Shown here: positions 1-11,820 of the stretch, one piece after another | How the letters are laid out: every line of letters starts with the position of its first letter | How positions within the stretch are numbered: the stretch's first letter is position 1 | From: Phorcus lineatus | Taxonomy: Eukaryota > Mollusca > Gastropoda > Trochida > Trochidae | DNA: 64,000 nucleotides | Assembly: GCA_921293015.1 (NCBI GenBank) | Contig: OV121089.1 | Location: 45,455,220 to 45,519,219, forward strand | Direction: 5' to 3' | Notes under the pieces: generated by a model | What the model was told of the DNA's origin: nothing | What the model saw: the letters and a program-made list of their open reading frames with translations, nothing else | The model's database searches: none | Translations under genes and position numbers: made by a program

Positions 1-637
1 ACACAAGTAACTAATTAAGGATTTAAAGGACTAATTCGCCATACTGCCTTGGTATATTTGTCCAAGATTAAGTCAGATTAACAGGTCTTAAGCAGTTCAA
101 TATTTTATTGTCCTACAGAAGGAGAAGTAATAATATTTTAATGATCAAGTAAATCAAGTAAATCAAGTAAAGCTGACAAAACATAGGCTAAATAAAAAGA
201 ATTAGATGTTTTCAGACATTGGCACATCACGTTTTTTCATGTGGATTAAATAGCTTTGAATTTTTGTTTCTGCTCAACCAAATCCTTCAAATTTCAACCA
301 AAAATACAAATCTTTATGAACGACCATAAAACCGGAAAAAATCACCTGTTTGTTTTTGTAATGACTTTTATGGAGACTAATAGATTTTTGAACATTTAAA
401 TAAAAATTATTGATAATTGATTTAAAAAAACAATTTCATGTTCTTATTTGTGGGGTTTCCATTGATCGTTGCTATGTTTATGGCAATCATTTAGAGCCAG
501 TTTGGCTTGTTGGTCAAGTTTGCAACCAGCCCGAATTAGCCAGCAATTGCAATCTGCAGGCAGACAACTATTTCTTACACTGAATGAGTGACTGAGCTCA
601 TCATATCTTCTAATCAAGCTCTGTATATGCATTTCAG
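1..637. other. Sequence upstream of first recognised exon
   Basis: AT-rich DNA with no exon I can support. It probably belongs to the 5' region or an intron of the NUDT9-like gene, because a polypyrimidine/AG acceptor (TTTCAG, ending at 637) closes it. The initiator codon of that gene was not located here and may lie upstream of the window. Confidence 0.4.
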
Positions 638-756
638 AGGAACTTAATGCACTTCGTCAGTTCAACCAATGGACAGTGATTGTGTGGACATGTGGAGTTC
701 TCCTAGCAGTTCCCTCCCTTATATTTCTCTATTATCCCAGCATAGTTCGTACCAAG
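638..756 (+). CDS. NUDT9: Tentative membrane-segment exon of the NUDT9-like gene
   Basis: The exon is open in the frame that joins, phase 0 to phase 0, onto the exon at 2621. It follows a TTTCAG acceptor. It encodes a short polar stretch ([10 protein letters not shown]), then a hydrophobic run ([20 protein letters not shown]) and a basic end (PSIVRTK). This reads as a single membrane span or an N-terminal anchor. The donor could be AAG|GTCAAC at 757 or AAG|GTCTGT at 778; both keep frame. Human NUDT9 has a cleavable mitochondrial leader here instead, so membership in this gene is inferred from phase and position only. Confidence 0.55.
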
Positions 757-3700
757 GTCAACTATCTCAATATTAAGGTCTGTATCATGCATGTTGCCTA
801 TGTTGGGTTGAAGGTGTTTTCTCCCTTTCAAATTCAATGTTTGAAGTTTATGTTGAGCATGTCACCCATTGTTTTTGTTGAAGGCTTCTTCTTACTATGT
901 GGTGGGAGTGGGGATAGCACCGTGGTTAGCACGTTCAGCTTCAGATCAAGTGGTCCGGGGTTTATATCCCACCAGGAAACTTTGTCTATAGCAGAGAACT
1001 GTTCTACATGCAGTAAGGTTTGGGTGCCATTCTACACTAAATATAAGCGCTAATCACCAATGGTTTGCTAGTTCCAGCCAACGCTTGCAGGTTTCACCAC
1101 CATGCATATCCACAAAGGTGTTGCGAGCTTTCTAATACTAGCAGGCCGCGATATAAGTGAAATACTCTTGAAAGCAGTGTTAAACTCCAAATCACCTCAC
1201 CTCATCTCTTCTTAGTATGTTCGAATGTTTGGTGGAAATTATGTATGTCACATATCTTTGGGGTTGAAGTTGTTTTCCCCCTTTTAAGTTGGTCTTGAAA
1301 CTGAAATTTATTATTTGACATGTCTCCTCTTGTTCATGTTGAAGGTTTATCCTTGGTGTTTCAATATAAAGGACTCTCATTGATACATGTATATTTAGAG
1401 AATTTTCTTCCATTGGTCTTGAAAGTAAGCTTTATATTGAGAACATATCCATCAATCTGGTTGAAGGTTCAACACGTATTTCTGGTTGATAGCTGTTCCT
1501 TGCTTTCATTCAGTATATATCTTGAAGTTGAAGTTTGTATTGAGTTGGTCATGGTCATGTCCCACGAAACATTTACAATTGATTGTAAAGCTACAGTCAA
1601 TTGTAATTAGTAACCAATCAAATTGGCTGCAAAATTCTCCTTGCTTTCTTTTGTTGTGTATTGGCATATCAAGGCCTCAATGCATGTTACATTTTTTTGG
1701 TTGAAGGTGTTTTCTTGTCTTCAAGTATATATTGCAGCAGGGATAGGGAAAGACACCTTTGACAGTGGGCCTTATTTTAGGGCTTTTAGTCATTTTAAGA
1801 ACTTTGAATGGGCTATTCCCCTTGTTAGCGTAAAATTAGTAGTAAAATTTCTATTTTGAATGGGCCATTTTTGCTTCTTATGTGCACAATTGGCCAACCT
1901 TTCCCAATCCCTGTTGGGGGCGGGATAGCGCGGTGGTTAGCGCGTTCGGCTTCGGATCAGGAGGTCCGTGGTTCAAATCCCGCCAGGGGCTCGGCAACTT
2001 TGTCTGCAGTAGAGAACTGCTCTACACGCAGTCAGGTTTGGGTGCAATGCTACACTGAAATTCAGCGCAGTACCACCCATGGTTCGCTAGTTCCAGCCGA
2101 TGCTCGCAGGTTTCACCGCAATGCATAGCCACAATAGTGTTGCGGGCTTTCTTCCTGCAATAATACTAGCAGCCGCGATATAAGTGAAATAATCTTGAAA
2201 GCGGCGTTAAACACCAACTCACCTCACCTCACCAATCCCTGTTGTAGTATATTTCATTGACAAGAATTATGTTATTCTTTGTATGTTTGAACTAACTATT
2301 TCAATTATCATGACATCTGTTTCACAGGTGTGTTTTACAATCTGTTATTGTTATCACCTTGTCATGAGAAAACTACTAAAAGAAGGCAATAATATATTTC
2401 TGTAATTTTTATGTATCAACTGAAGTACTGAAGTGATGCCTTTTGATATTTTCAGATTTTGATTTGAAAAAAATAAAACAATTCATTTCCAACAAGGTTC
2501 ATTTAAATTCACTTCAGGACCGATCATAACACCCTCCTGAAATTTTGTGAATGTATTACATGTGGTTTAAAGTGATGTCTTTATGTTCTCAAATTTCATA
2601 AAAAAAACATTTGTTTACAGTTAAGTGGGTTTCTTGGGGGCGGAGCCTCTCGACAGGGATTAAAAACTCTCGCAATGAAAATACATGAAAAAGCACGCAA
2701 TGGGAAGTACCCACGCACTGACAACCTTATGCGCTTCCCCGTGCCCGATGATAAAGTGCCGTGGTCTGTAGAATACAAGGAATATAAGCCACATGATTAC
2801 ACAGCGCCCTCTGTGTTGAGCAAACCTGTTTGGGCAGATATAGATGTTAGGTAAGTATTATTTGCTATATATCTGCTAAAGAGCAAAGGAGAGAGGGTTC
2901 CCTACATGTATGGAGGGGTTGGGGCATGGAGATTGGTCTAAGGAAATGAGGGCTCTATTTTTTTACGTCCTGTTTAGGATAAAATCTTTAGTATGCTGAT
3001 TCCCTAAAACAGATGGACAGTCAAGCACTTGTCACTGTGAAAAAGTAACAGGGTGTAACATAGTCAAAACACATCCAGTCGCTTTGAAAATTAATTTCAA
3101 AATGTTATTGTCATATATTCATATAAACAAATTCATTATAATCTTTCCATTACTTTTCCTTTCACATTGAACATTGGATATTTTTTTAGGGTTGAAAATG
3201 ACACCGGAAAGCAGCCGAAATGGAACGAAGTGGATGGAAAAATAAACAGAAAAAGTCATTTAGGACACTATGAAATAATTGATAAAGTTCCCAGGTTTGT
3301 TAGCCCAGTTAATACACATTTTTTAGTTTTTGTTACAGTAAAAGAAAAAAAATTTCTGTATTAATCACCCAGTTTTAGCAAATTAAACTTCAGTTCAAGA
3401 GCACTTGCATCATGCTGGTTACAGCCAGGTGCTTGTCATGAAAGTAATTTAAACTTTAAACACTGAAACAACTGTTCTGAGAAATCTTTTTATCTTGGCT
3501 AGTTCTAACTGTGTCAGCGGGTTTTTACTTCATGTCACAGTTATATCGACTGACTGAAATGTAATCTATCACATGTAAGCATCAAGGTAAGCTCTAGAGC
3601 TAAGGTTATTATTATTAATCGGTTCCCATTTATTGATTCCATATGAATAAAATTATCCACATATGATGTGTTAAGACTTGAAATAAATAATTTGTTACGA

Positions 3701-6700
3701 GTCAGAAAGGTCTGGCTTGACTGGAGGGTAAATGTTAACTTCTTTCTACCTGTTTGTCTCAAGGAATCCTATTGGCCGAACGGGTATAATTGGTCGAGGC
3801 TGTCTGGGTCGATGGGGTCCCAACCATGCTGCAGATCCTATTGTTACAAGGTGAGAATGTTAAACAATTCCGTTGTTAAATATCCATTACGAAATCTTTC
3901 TTAAAAAATGTTTTCTGCTTTCATTAATAATGTGAATATGACATCGTTCTGTTTGAGATATGCCTACATCCTTGATTGTTCTAGATAATTAATTGTGATT
4001 TTTTAAATTCAGCAAGTTAAAATGGCCTAACAAGAATTAATTGCTCTAGTTGTGAACTGTTTCATCCCTACTGGTCGCTCAAAGGGCAAGTTTAGATTCA
4101 AAAGTAAAAAAGATATGATATTTAATATGATGTGTGATATAGCCATATATCTTTAAATTCAAAGACAACATTGTAATGGAAGTGACAAGCTGGATTGGGT
4201 CTGAGTTAACTCTTTTATTGTTGAATGTATTTGTCAGAGGGGCTCGTTCTAGTAAAGGGTTAAATTTTAACTTTGTTTGTTGTAATTACAAAACAAAATG
4301 TGTTTCAGATGGAAAACCAACGAGAAAGACGAGCAAGTGAAGGGGGCTGATGGGAAGCCTATTCTTCAGTTCATCTCGGTTCAGAGACGTGACAACGATG
4401 AGTGGGCCCTCCCCGGGGTTAGTTCCATCCTTTGTTGTGTGGATTGGGGTCACACTAGTTAGTTTTTTGTTAAGTAGGGATTTGCTGATCATTGTAATTT
4501 AGTCACACTTGTTAGGTATGTGTTAGGTAGGGATTTGCTGATCATTGTAATTTAGTTTTCTTTTAGCTATATTGGTTGAGTAAGTAAGATTGGATTTTAA
4601 CATGTTAAAACCTACATTCAAGTTGATTCGGAATCTATTGTAGCATCACGAATCTTAGCAAGTTCAGTTATTCAGTCCAAATTCTACGATACATGATACA
4701 ATATCCTACACCTAATCTAAATATATACAAATCATCATGTACATTGTCTGTCAGAGCTATTTGACTACAACATTCTGGCCAAATAAATCATGCTGATCAG
4801 TGTCAAAATCCTTGATGTCAGTGAAGTATTCCCTTTTGCGATAAATTGTCAACCTTGCTGTGCAATCTGCAACAAAGTTGGCAAAACTGCTAAACGTCCA
4901 TTACTCATTGACTCTGATTTTGACTGACATAAGCATTGCTTGGCAATCTGTAACAAAGTTGGCAAAACTGTTAAACGTCCATTACTCATTGACTCTGATT
5001 TTGACTGACATAAGCATTGCTTGGCAATCTGTAACAAAGTTGGCAAAACTGTTAAACGTCCATTGCTAAGTGACGTTGTAAAGACTTTGAAACCTGTGTT
5101 CTTCTGTTTCAGGGAATGGTGGACGCAGGCGAGGTTGTGAGCGTCACATTAAAACGTGAGTTCGGGGAAGAAGCTCTCAATACTCTACAGGCTTCCAAGG
5201 AAAAGAAAGAAGAAATTAAAAAGGCGATATCCAATTTGTTTGATACAGGAGGGGATGAGGTGAGTTTTTCATATTTTCTGATATCTTTGTGGTCATCAAT
5301 ATCACTTTTTATTACCCATATGGTTTATCATAAGCGGTGACATATTTTCAATGTGAGCACATGTGCACATATCACTTTTGCCTAGCAACGATTGTTTCAG
5401 CGCGAGTGACCGTATTTTGTCGTCTGTGACGTCATAAAACCATTGTTCATGACGTCACTGTAGCGGGCCGTCGCAAAAGAAGGAGACTGTTTTCTGAATA
5501 TTTCCGTGCGTTTAAAATGGAATAGAATCGGTAATAAAGAAATTATTACCCGAGGAAGTGTTTCATATGACTTTTACGAAACTTGTGTGAATTAGTGTAT
5601 AATCCTCGCTCTCGCTCGGGTAATACAAAAATTCACACTCATTTCGTAAAAATCATATGACACACTTCCTTGGGTAATAATCTCTATGTCTCATATAAGG
5701 CATAGGTAAGAAATCCAAATGCCTTCCTTTATGAACAGTTCTAGAATGCAACTAAATAGTTCATTATGTAAAGTGTTAGTTATAAAACCACATGAATTAA
5801 AACAAATTTGTAAAAGTTTATTGATGATTCGATTTGTTTCAGGGAACTGTGGTAAGTCAAAAGAGAATTTTGCCTTGATGATTGGATACTCTCTTGCAAT
5901 GAATTTTAAAAAAAGAAGATAAAATCATAATTATGATTCATTGCTGACTGTTGCAATGTATTTTTTAAAAGAATAAAATAATGATTATGATTTGGAATTA
6001 TATATTTAGACTAGATATAAATGTTTTGAGTAACATCTTACAGAGCTCCAGAAAAGCTGAGTATTTGCATAGATATGTAAAATAAAAAAAGAAATACGAA
6101 GAATTATCAATTCCTGCATAAAATCACTAGATAAATCACTAAAAAGTCACACATTCGCTAGAAAAAAACAACAATGCGTATTCACTCAAACTTTGAAAAC
6201 ATTATGGGTATCAGATACATGAGGAAATTTAAGCAGCGAAACTATTTCATGTTTTTGTATTCTTATAAAACTTGTTTAAAACATAAATATTCTGTTATGG
6301 TTGTAATAGGAGTTTGAAAACTAATTATTGGCAAAAGTTTATCTGGGTCTCTGTCTTAGCCAGCTGTTGAAGTATTATTGAAAAGAAGTTATGTTTAGTC
6401 TACCTATGTATCTTTCTCAATTGTGAATTGTGAAATCATGTTGAAATCATTCAATAATTTACACAAAATTAATTAAATATCAAACTAAGGGTGACTATTC
6501 ATAAATTCTTATTGTAGAGAGTGGTTTCATAGTTATTCCTAATGGATGTTTCCCCATGACTTTTTTTTTTTTTACTATCCCATCTTGAAAATAAACATTT
6601 CATAATATTGATGAAATTGAAAACTGACTGAAGTTCTATAAAACATCTCATATACACAATGCACATCAGTAATTTTACTCCAAAGAAGTAATCAGACAAT

Positions 6701-8732
6701 CATAAGTCACTAAGATAACTGGGGGGGTCTTATGTGCATTGGCAATTTAGGTGAACTGGAGTCAAAAGTCATACTCAAGTGTGTTTCTTCTGTTAATCAT
6801 TTCTGAAACAATTGAAACTTCTGAATGTGAATTTCCATTTCCTGTGAGTGTATGGAGAGAAATATCAATTTCACAAAGTATATTTTCTTGAAGAGACATT
6901 AAAATTATTGAAATACTTAATTTAATTGATAAAGTAGGCAACATATAAATAAGCATGAAAAATGAAATGCAAAATTCATAAACATTAAATAGAAAAAAAC
7001 TCAATTATTACAAATTTAACCATCCAGTCCAGCACTATTGTTTATGCTTTGGTAATCTTTTCAAACTCTTTCCACAAATCCTTCTGACCTTTGTTATCTT
7101 GAAACCTTTTTGTATTCTATAGCTTCTAGTTTGCATCAGTATTTTATTGTTATCATCTTTTAATGTAATCAAAATTGATTATTCTATTAGTGTAATATGC
7201 AATTTGGTTCATAAACACATAGAGTTTCCTTTGGTTGTAATTTCATTATCCCAAACTGGCTGTTCAAGTATGTGTTGATTGTGTGAGATTAAGTGATTTC
7301 TACAAACAGAGGTCAAGTTTAGCATTGTGCAATGGATATAAATATTTACTAACCGCCCGTGTAAAATACTGCAGTGTAATATTTATATGGTGATAGTAAA
7401 CTAGTGTAATACCGCTGCACGTATGACGTCACAGTATTGTGTGGTTGTGATGTCACAATGTTAGAACCGCCGTCACAATGGGGGCCAAGTCTCTGAAATG
7501 TTTCGTTCAGTACACTTTCCGCAATCATGCTTGATCACTGAGGTCAAGTATTAAACAGAATACTAAACTTCCTTCAATTTGATATTATTTTTATTAAACT
7601 TGTTAATGATATTGTATATAACTCGTTTTATACTTAATCATTAACTCGTTTAATAAAAATAGTATTTAATGGAAGGTCGTTTAGTATCCTCTACTACCAG
7701 TTTTCCTTATTTGCAAACTTGTGAGGTTGAAAAGGTTGAAAACCTCCTTCTCACTATTCAATTATGATTTTCTTACATCAAATATATCAACACTTGTTGA
7801 TTAAAGTATAAATATCCTCAACAAGCCTCAGATATTTCTAGCATTAATCAATTTGTGTTGTCAGAAAATTCTTTATCTCATATCATCTATAAGATGAACA
7901 TTATTATATGTTTATATGAGAAAAGTTCTTTCTCAAAGATGACCAACTAGCATGAACAGGAATATGTTTAATAAATCGCCATGAACAGGAAGAATATGTT
8001 TAATAACTTGTCATGAACAGGAATATGTTTAATAACTCGTCATGAACAGGAAGAATATGTTTAATAATTCGCTAAATCTGCCAAGAATGTTTTAAATATC
8101 ATTCAGCAGGTGAGGCATTTAATTTGAAATATTGTTTTCCAGATTTACCGGGGCTATGTGGATGATCCTCGCAACACAGACAACTCCTGGATGGAAACCA
8201 TAGCAGTGAATTTACACGATGCCGAGGGCAAGAGCGTCGCACATTTTCAACTCCAAGCAGGTAGATACTGATAAAATAATATCTCTCTACAATACAATTC
8301 ACAACCTAAAAATCTTTTTTCATCTTCCCCAGGGGCCATAGTGACTATAAACCATGGGGATTCGACTTTGTAGATGTGGTGACTCTATGGCTCCAATTTA
8401 GTGCCACGTTGGCCATGCAATCCAAGTTTTTCAATCTTCTTTCCCTGAAACACAAGGCCTAGAAAGCTGTAATATTGTGTAGAGACTCTATAGGCTATAG
8501 GGAATTGATGATTTGGTGAGCCTGTGACAAAAGGGACATCATAGTGCATCTTACCACATATTTCTAGTTCATCCATTTTTGTTGATGAAGTAATCATTTC
8601 TCTGTTACTTCTTCACCAGGTGACGATGCAAAAGGCGTCCAGTGGATGGATATAAGCAACTCCCTCAAGTTGTACGCAAGTCATCGGGACTTTATCAAGC
8701 AAACGGCAGAGTTCCGCAAAGCTAGCTGGTGA
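638..8732 (+). CDS. NUDT9: ADP-ribose pyrophosphatase, NUDT9 family (5' end uncertain)
   Basis: Nudix hydrolase that cleaves ADP-ribose to AMP and ribose 5-phosphate; vertebrate NUDT9 is mainly mitochondrial. Exons: 638-756 (tentative), 2621-2850, 3190-3294, 3764-3850, 4309-4417, 5113-5259, 8143-8260, 8620-8732 (stop TGA 8730-8732). Phases agree at every junction. The seven firm exons total 909 nt, or 302 residues plus stop; with the tentative exon the length is about 341, against about 350 for human NUDT9. Family peptides seen are [47 protein letters not shown] and LKLYASH. The Nudix box is split between exons 4309-4417 (WALPG) and 5113-5259 (GMVDAGE, then KREFGEE). It keeps the REF-x-EE core that human TRPM2's NUDT9-H domain has lost, so catalysis is expected. 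The start is unresolved. It is convergent with the TTD14 homologue downstream. A TRPM2 C-terminal domain is the main alternative, but no channel exons are seen. Confidence 0.9.
901..1207 (+). repeat. tRNA-derived SINE, full length, diverged
   Basis: The head has degenerate A-box and B-box sequences (GATAGCACCGTGGTTAGCAC and GGGTTTATATCCC). A body shared with the other copies follows, then the tail AGTGTTAAACTCCAAATCACCTCACCTCA. Flanks carry a 13 bp target-site duplication with one mismatch: CTTCTTACTATGT at 888-900 and CTTCTTAGTATGT at 1208-1220. Confidence 0.88.
1738..1913. mobile_element. 176 bp TIR element (MITE), copy 1
   Basis: It begins CAGGGATAGGGAAAG and ends CTTTCCCAATCCCTG, near-perfect terminal inverted repeats. 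The body matches the copy at 21481-21655 (the GGGAAAGACACCTTTG and GAATGGGCCATT blocks). Ignoring the SINE inserted at its right edge, the flanks are TTGCAG and TTGTAG, a possible 6 bp target-site duplication. Its superfamily is not assigned. Confidence 0.8.
1917..2231 (+). repeat. tRNA-Arg(TCG)-like SINE, best-preserved copy
   Basis: The tRNA-like head has an A box (TAGCGCGGTGGTTAGCGCG), an anticodon-loop-like CTTCGGA and a B box (GGTTCAAATCC), the pattern of tRNA-Arg(TCG). The tail contains GCGGCGTTAAACACCAACTC followed by CCTCACCTCACC. An exact 13 bp duplication, CCAATCCCTGTTG, flanks it at 1904-1916 and 2232-2244. The SINE therefore inserted into the right terminus of the MITE at 1738-1913 and is the younger of the two. 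Confidence 0.93.
4475..4556. repeat. Two-copy tandem repeat, about 53 bp, in a NUDT9 intron
   Basis: The block TAGGGATTTGCTGATCATTG followed by TAATTTAG occurs at about 4475 and 4528. Confidence 0.75.
4862..5067. repeat. 81 bp minisatellite, about 2.5 copies, in a NUDT9 intron
   Basis: Units start with GCAATCTG at 4862 and 4943 and GCAATCT at 5024, exactly 81 bp apart. The array ends about 45 bp before the exon carrying the Nudix box. Because 81 is divisible by three, it produces repetitive ORFs on both strands that are not genes. Confidence 0.92.
5400..5690. mobile_element. Foldback element with paired TGACGTCA sites
   Basis: Imperfect inverted arms lie at about 5542-5594 and 5629-5681 (ATTATTACCCGAGGAAGTGT against its near reverse complement ending GGGTAATAAT). 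Just outside are TGACGTCA palindromes at about 5427 and 5450. It lies in the NUDT9 intron between exons 5113-5259 and 8143-8260. Two other TGACGTC-bearing elements (7340-7690 and 14330-14470) look related. Confidence 0.7.
7340..7690. mobile_element. Foldback element, second copy of the TGACGTCA group
   Basis: It contains CCGCTGCACGTATGACGTCAC and a nearby TGATGTCACAATG. Inverted arms follow at about 7558-7610 and 7636-7690 (AATACTAAACTTCCTTCAAT against a near-complement ending GGTCGTTTAGTATCC). It shares the motif order of the copies at 5400 and 14330. Confidence 0.65.
7952..8075. repeat. Short tandem array, 33-37 bp units, in a NUDT9 intron
   Basis: Four units share CATGAACAGGAA(GA)ATATGTTTAATAA and differ by a GA insertion in alternate units. 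The array ends about 70 bp before the exon at 8143. Confidence 0.85.
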
Positions 8733-10774
8733 TAAGAATCGTCTCTAGTGTTAATTCTCAGTCTTAGTCATTCCATCCACATTCATTCAACTACTGCCTT
8801 GCTGTACATTGTGCACCAAGTATTTGGTGATGTAAAACATTTCTTCTGTTGTACTAGAATGTAAGACGACAACGGTAACAATGACCTTTGACAGTACTTC
8901 CTTGACCCTTGCCCTTGATCTGCTGGTAAAGAAAATACTTTATATCCCTCTGTAGGGCTGTGTAATCCAACAAGAAAATATGTTTCAATAACATATGACT
9001 TTGTAAAATGTTGCACTTTGTATTTTTAAGTTTAACACAATTCAAACAAAAAATGTAGGTATGCCCTAAAGATTCCTTGGGATCATATTTCATATTTGCT
9101 TGATTTCCAACTGGGGAAATCATGGCTAAAAGTTTCAAAATGAAAGTTAATTTCTTTTGTCAATAAAATCAAGAGATGTTGGTTACATAATATTTTAAAT
9201 GTGAATTTCCTTTTAAAAATGAGATGTGTTATTTACACACAAAAAATCAGGTAAGCAGTGCAGATGTTGCAAATTCTACAATGTACATTTAATTTGAGAA
9301 ACAAAATTGTATGGTCTTGATGAATAATTGTGAAAAGAGCATCATCATTTTGAAAAATTATTTTAAAAGATTTATCCAAGTTTTCTCATCACAAAGATGA
9401 ATGCATGTTTGTTATGAAACACAATGTTGAAAAAATGATATTATCACAAACAATATGCAAGAACCTCAATAGTCATTTCTTCTTTCTGCTCTGTAATTCT
9501 TTCATGTCAGTGTTTGGTAGTGTGGGGAGGGGGTATAGTCCTGGAAGGGTGATGAGAGAGGGCATACAGAAAATTGGCATATTATGTTTTAAGCTGTTTT
9601 GTTTCACGTTAGTCTATTTTCTTCAGTAGAACCACAGGGTTCCATTCAACAGCCCGTAGTTCCTGAGTTTCATTTACTTACTGATCATACTGATATTAAC
9701 ATTATAGAGGATTAAGAAAATTAATGATGGCAATGTTTTTTTATTAAGTGTGATCTAATATTTGTTCTTACGAAAAGAAACATGTTAATAGCGTGAAGAA
9801 ATGATTCATTCTTAGAAAATATGTTGATGAAATATAATGAGATTTAAAAGTAGAGCTTCTCTGTGTTTCATTTTTATGTTGATTGAAAACATTAAGTGCC
9901 TCTTTGTTACCGTGTCCAAATACACAATAAAATAGCCCTCTCTGATATTTATATATATATAGCCTAACCGTTAAATGTCAAGAGTTGTGTGTAGTCATTC
10001 TCACTAAGAAGAAGGGATTTTCATCTGCCAATTTAGTTTTGTCCCTGAAATACAGAAGTATTAGCCAGGATGCCCTGCTATGGTTTAGTAGGAAATTGCT
10101 AAAGGCAAAGATGTCATTTGTTATTGTATACTAATGTATTATCATGTTGTAATTTCTTATTTTGGATATCAATGAGTTGTTAAGCTTAAAATCTTTACAA
10201 CATAAAAGTTCTTAATGTGTGATGAATAACTTACATCATATCAGCAACTTTTTAAAGACGTCATGTCATTGAGAAATGAACGTTTCTATCAATCCAGCAA
10301 TTACGTTTTTCTTTGTCCTACACGTAAGTTCAGTTGACCAATCACGACTAATCAGAAAAGGCCTTTATGTAAAACGTCAATCTGGAAACTATTGTTCATT
10401 ATGTTAACTTATCATATATCTTCAATATGATTATTGCCATCATATGTTAGAATGGAAAGTGCTTCTGGGTGAAACATCCCAAAAATCTACCAATTGTTTT
10501 TTATACAATGACATTTGGATTTTCTTTTGTGTATTGGAGAATTATTAATCCTTAAGTGTTCCAAAATACCTAATTTTATCTGTGATCTATATCCACCTGA
10601 TAGACTTCCGTCATGTACTTAGTCTAGTTTCATGTTGGCACACATTTCATTAAACATTCATGAACAGAATTTCTGTTGGTTTTTTTTCTACATATATGTG
10701 GCTGAATTAAGGAGGCGTCAGGAAGGAATGCATGTCGGTTAGATTATGAAATCTGGGCTTCTGGATGACAACTT
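8733..10774. other. NUDT9 3' UTR and intergenic DNA
   Basis: AT-rich sequence downstream of the NUDT9 stop. I see no conserved coding peptide. The first few hundred bases are presumably 3' UTR. Confidence 0.5.
9162..9167 (+). terminator. Candidate polyadenylation signal of NUDT9
   Basis: An AATAAA hexamer 430 nt after the stop codon, the first on this strand. A second AATAAA is at 9926. Confidence 0.5.
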
Positions 10775-11100
10775 TTTGTCCCCCTGCTGCAAGGCGGAAC
10801 GGGGGACTATGAATTCAGCGGCGTCTGTCCGTACGTCTGTATGTCCATATGTAAGTCCGGATTCTTGTTAACACGGTAACTCATGAAGCTTAGCACCTAG
10901 AGTGCTCATATTTGGTGACAGCCTTCAATGGAGGAAGACTCGGATGACAGTCGACATTGGTGACCTTGATCACTATGTAATACATTGTTAACGCGGTATC
11001 TCGTAAAACTTAGCACCTCGAGTTTTCATATTTGACGACAGCCTATAGCGGCAGATGACGCAGATGCTAGTCGACATTGGTGACCTTGAAAATACCAAAA
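10775..11100. repeat. Dispersed repeat with GTCTGTCCGTACGTCTGT motif and two internal 121 bp units
   Basis: It starts CCCCCTGCTGCAAGGCGGAACG. Two homologous units, each starting TTGTTAAC (about 10864 and 10985) and ending GTCGACATTGGTGACCTT, lie in tandem. The GTCYGTCCGT...TTAACACGGTAACTC pattern is typical of repeats common in marine invertebrate genomes. Confidence 0.65.
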
Positions 11101-11595
11101 GATAACTAATATTAATTATACCAAATATCTCATAACGGCAAGGGACATTGCCTTAGTAGTGGCAAACACTTGTTTATTCCAAGATCGTGATGTTTCGACA
11201 CAGGTTCTTGTGTGCTGAAGCTGAGGAGGTACAGTAAAACAAGGTCTATAACCATGTTGTTGAAAGTTCAGATATGACAACAAAAGCATTACATGTAAAA
11301 CTTGTTTAATAGAATAATATATGTATGCAGAATGTAACAAAAGATGTTCCACATGGCTTCACACTTACACGGTGATGGCACAAAACATACACGACACGCC
11401 AAAGTTTTCTATCGTCAAAATCACCAAAATTAACACGACTTAAAAAAAAGTACAAAAACCAATGCCCCTATTTTTGCCAATTTAAATGAAAAGAATTATT
11501 TTTACAAAATAAAAATATCTTGGCAATTTTGATATATTAAACCTAACATGAAATATAGCACTAAACAAAATTTTTAAAATAAGTAACAATAAATA

Positions 11596-11820
11596 GAGTT
11601 GTGACGATACATTGAAGTAGCTGATAATCGTCTGAGAATATATATAAGTATTGTGATACAGTCATGAAACATATCATTGACTTCAGAATATAATCAAGGT
11701 ACTTGCCAAAAGTTAACATTACTTTTTCTCAAAGGTCCTTGAAAATTGTGTATTGTGATATTTATCACATCAAATTGTATCGATATGAAATATTGTGAAA
11801 TGTGTACATCATCACACCTC
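11596..11820. mobile_element. Short TIR element, GAGTTGTGACGA family, copy 1
   Basis: The left end is GAGTTGTGACGATAC and the right end is CATCATCACACCTC (imperfect complement). Internal blocks GATACAGTCATG and AATCAAGGTACTTGCCAAAAG recur in the same order in the copy at 27560-27749. Confidence 0.55.

Noticed and set aside
1917..1990. Possible tRNA-Arg(TCG) gene
   Set aside because: The A and B boxes are present, but the acceptor stem does not close and the same head occurs in several SINE copies with long bodies.
4849..5069. Repetitive ORFs on both strands
   Set aside because: Explained by the 81 bp tandem repeat in a NUDT9 intron.
638..8732. TRPM2-type channel ending in a NUDT9-H domain
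   Set aside because: No TRPM channel or coiled-coil exon precedes the domain, and the only upstream exon has a single hydrophobic segment; NUDT9 fits in length.
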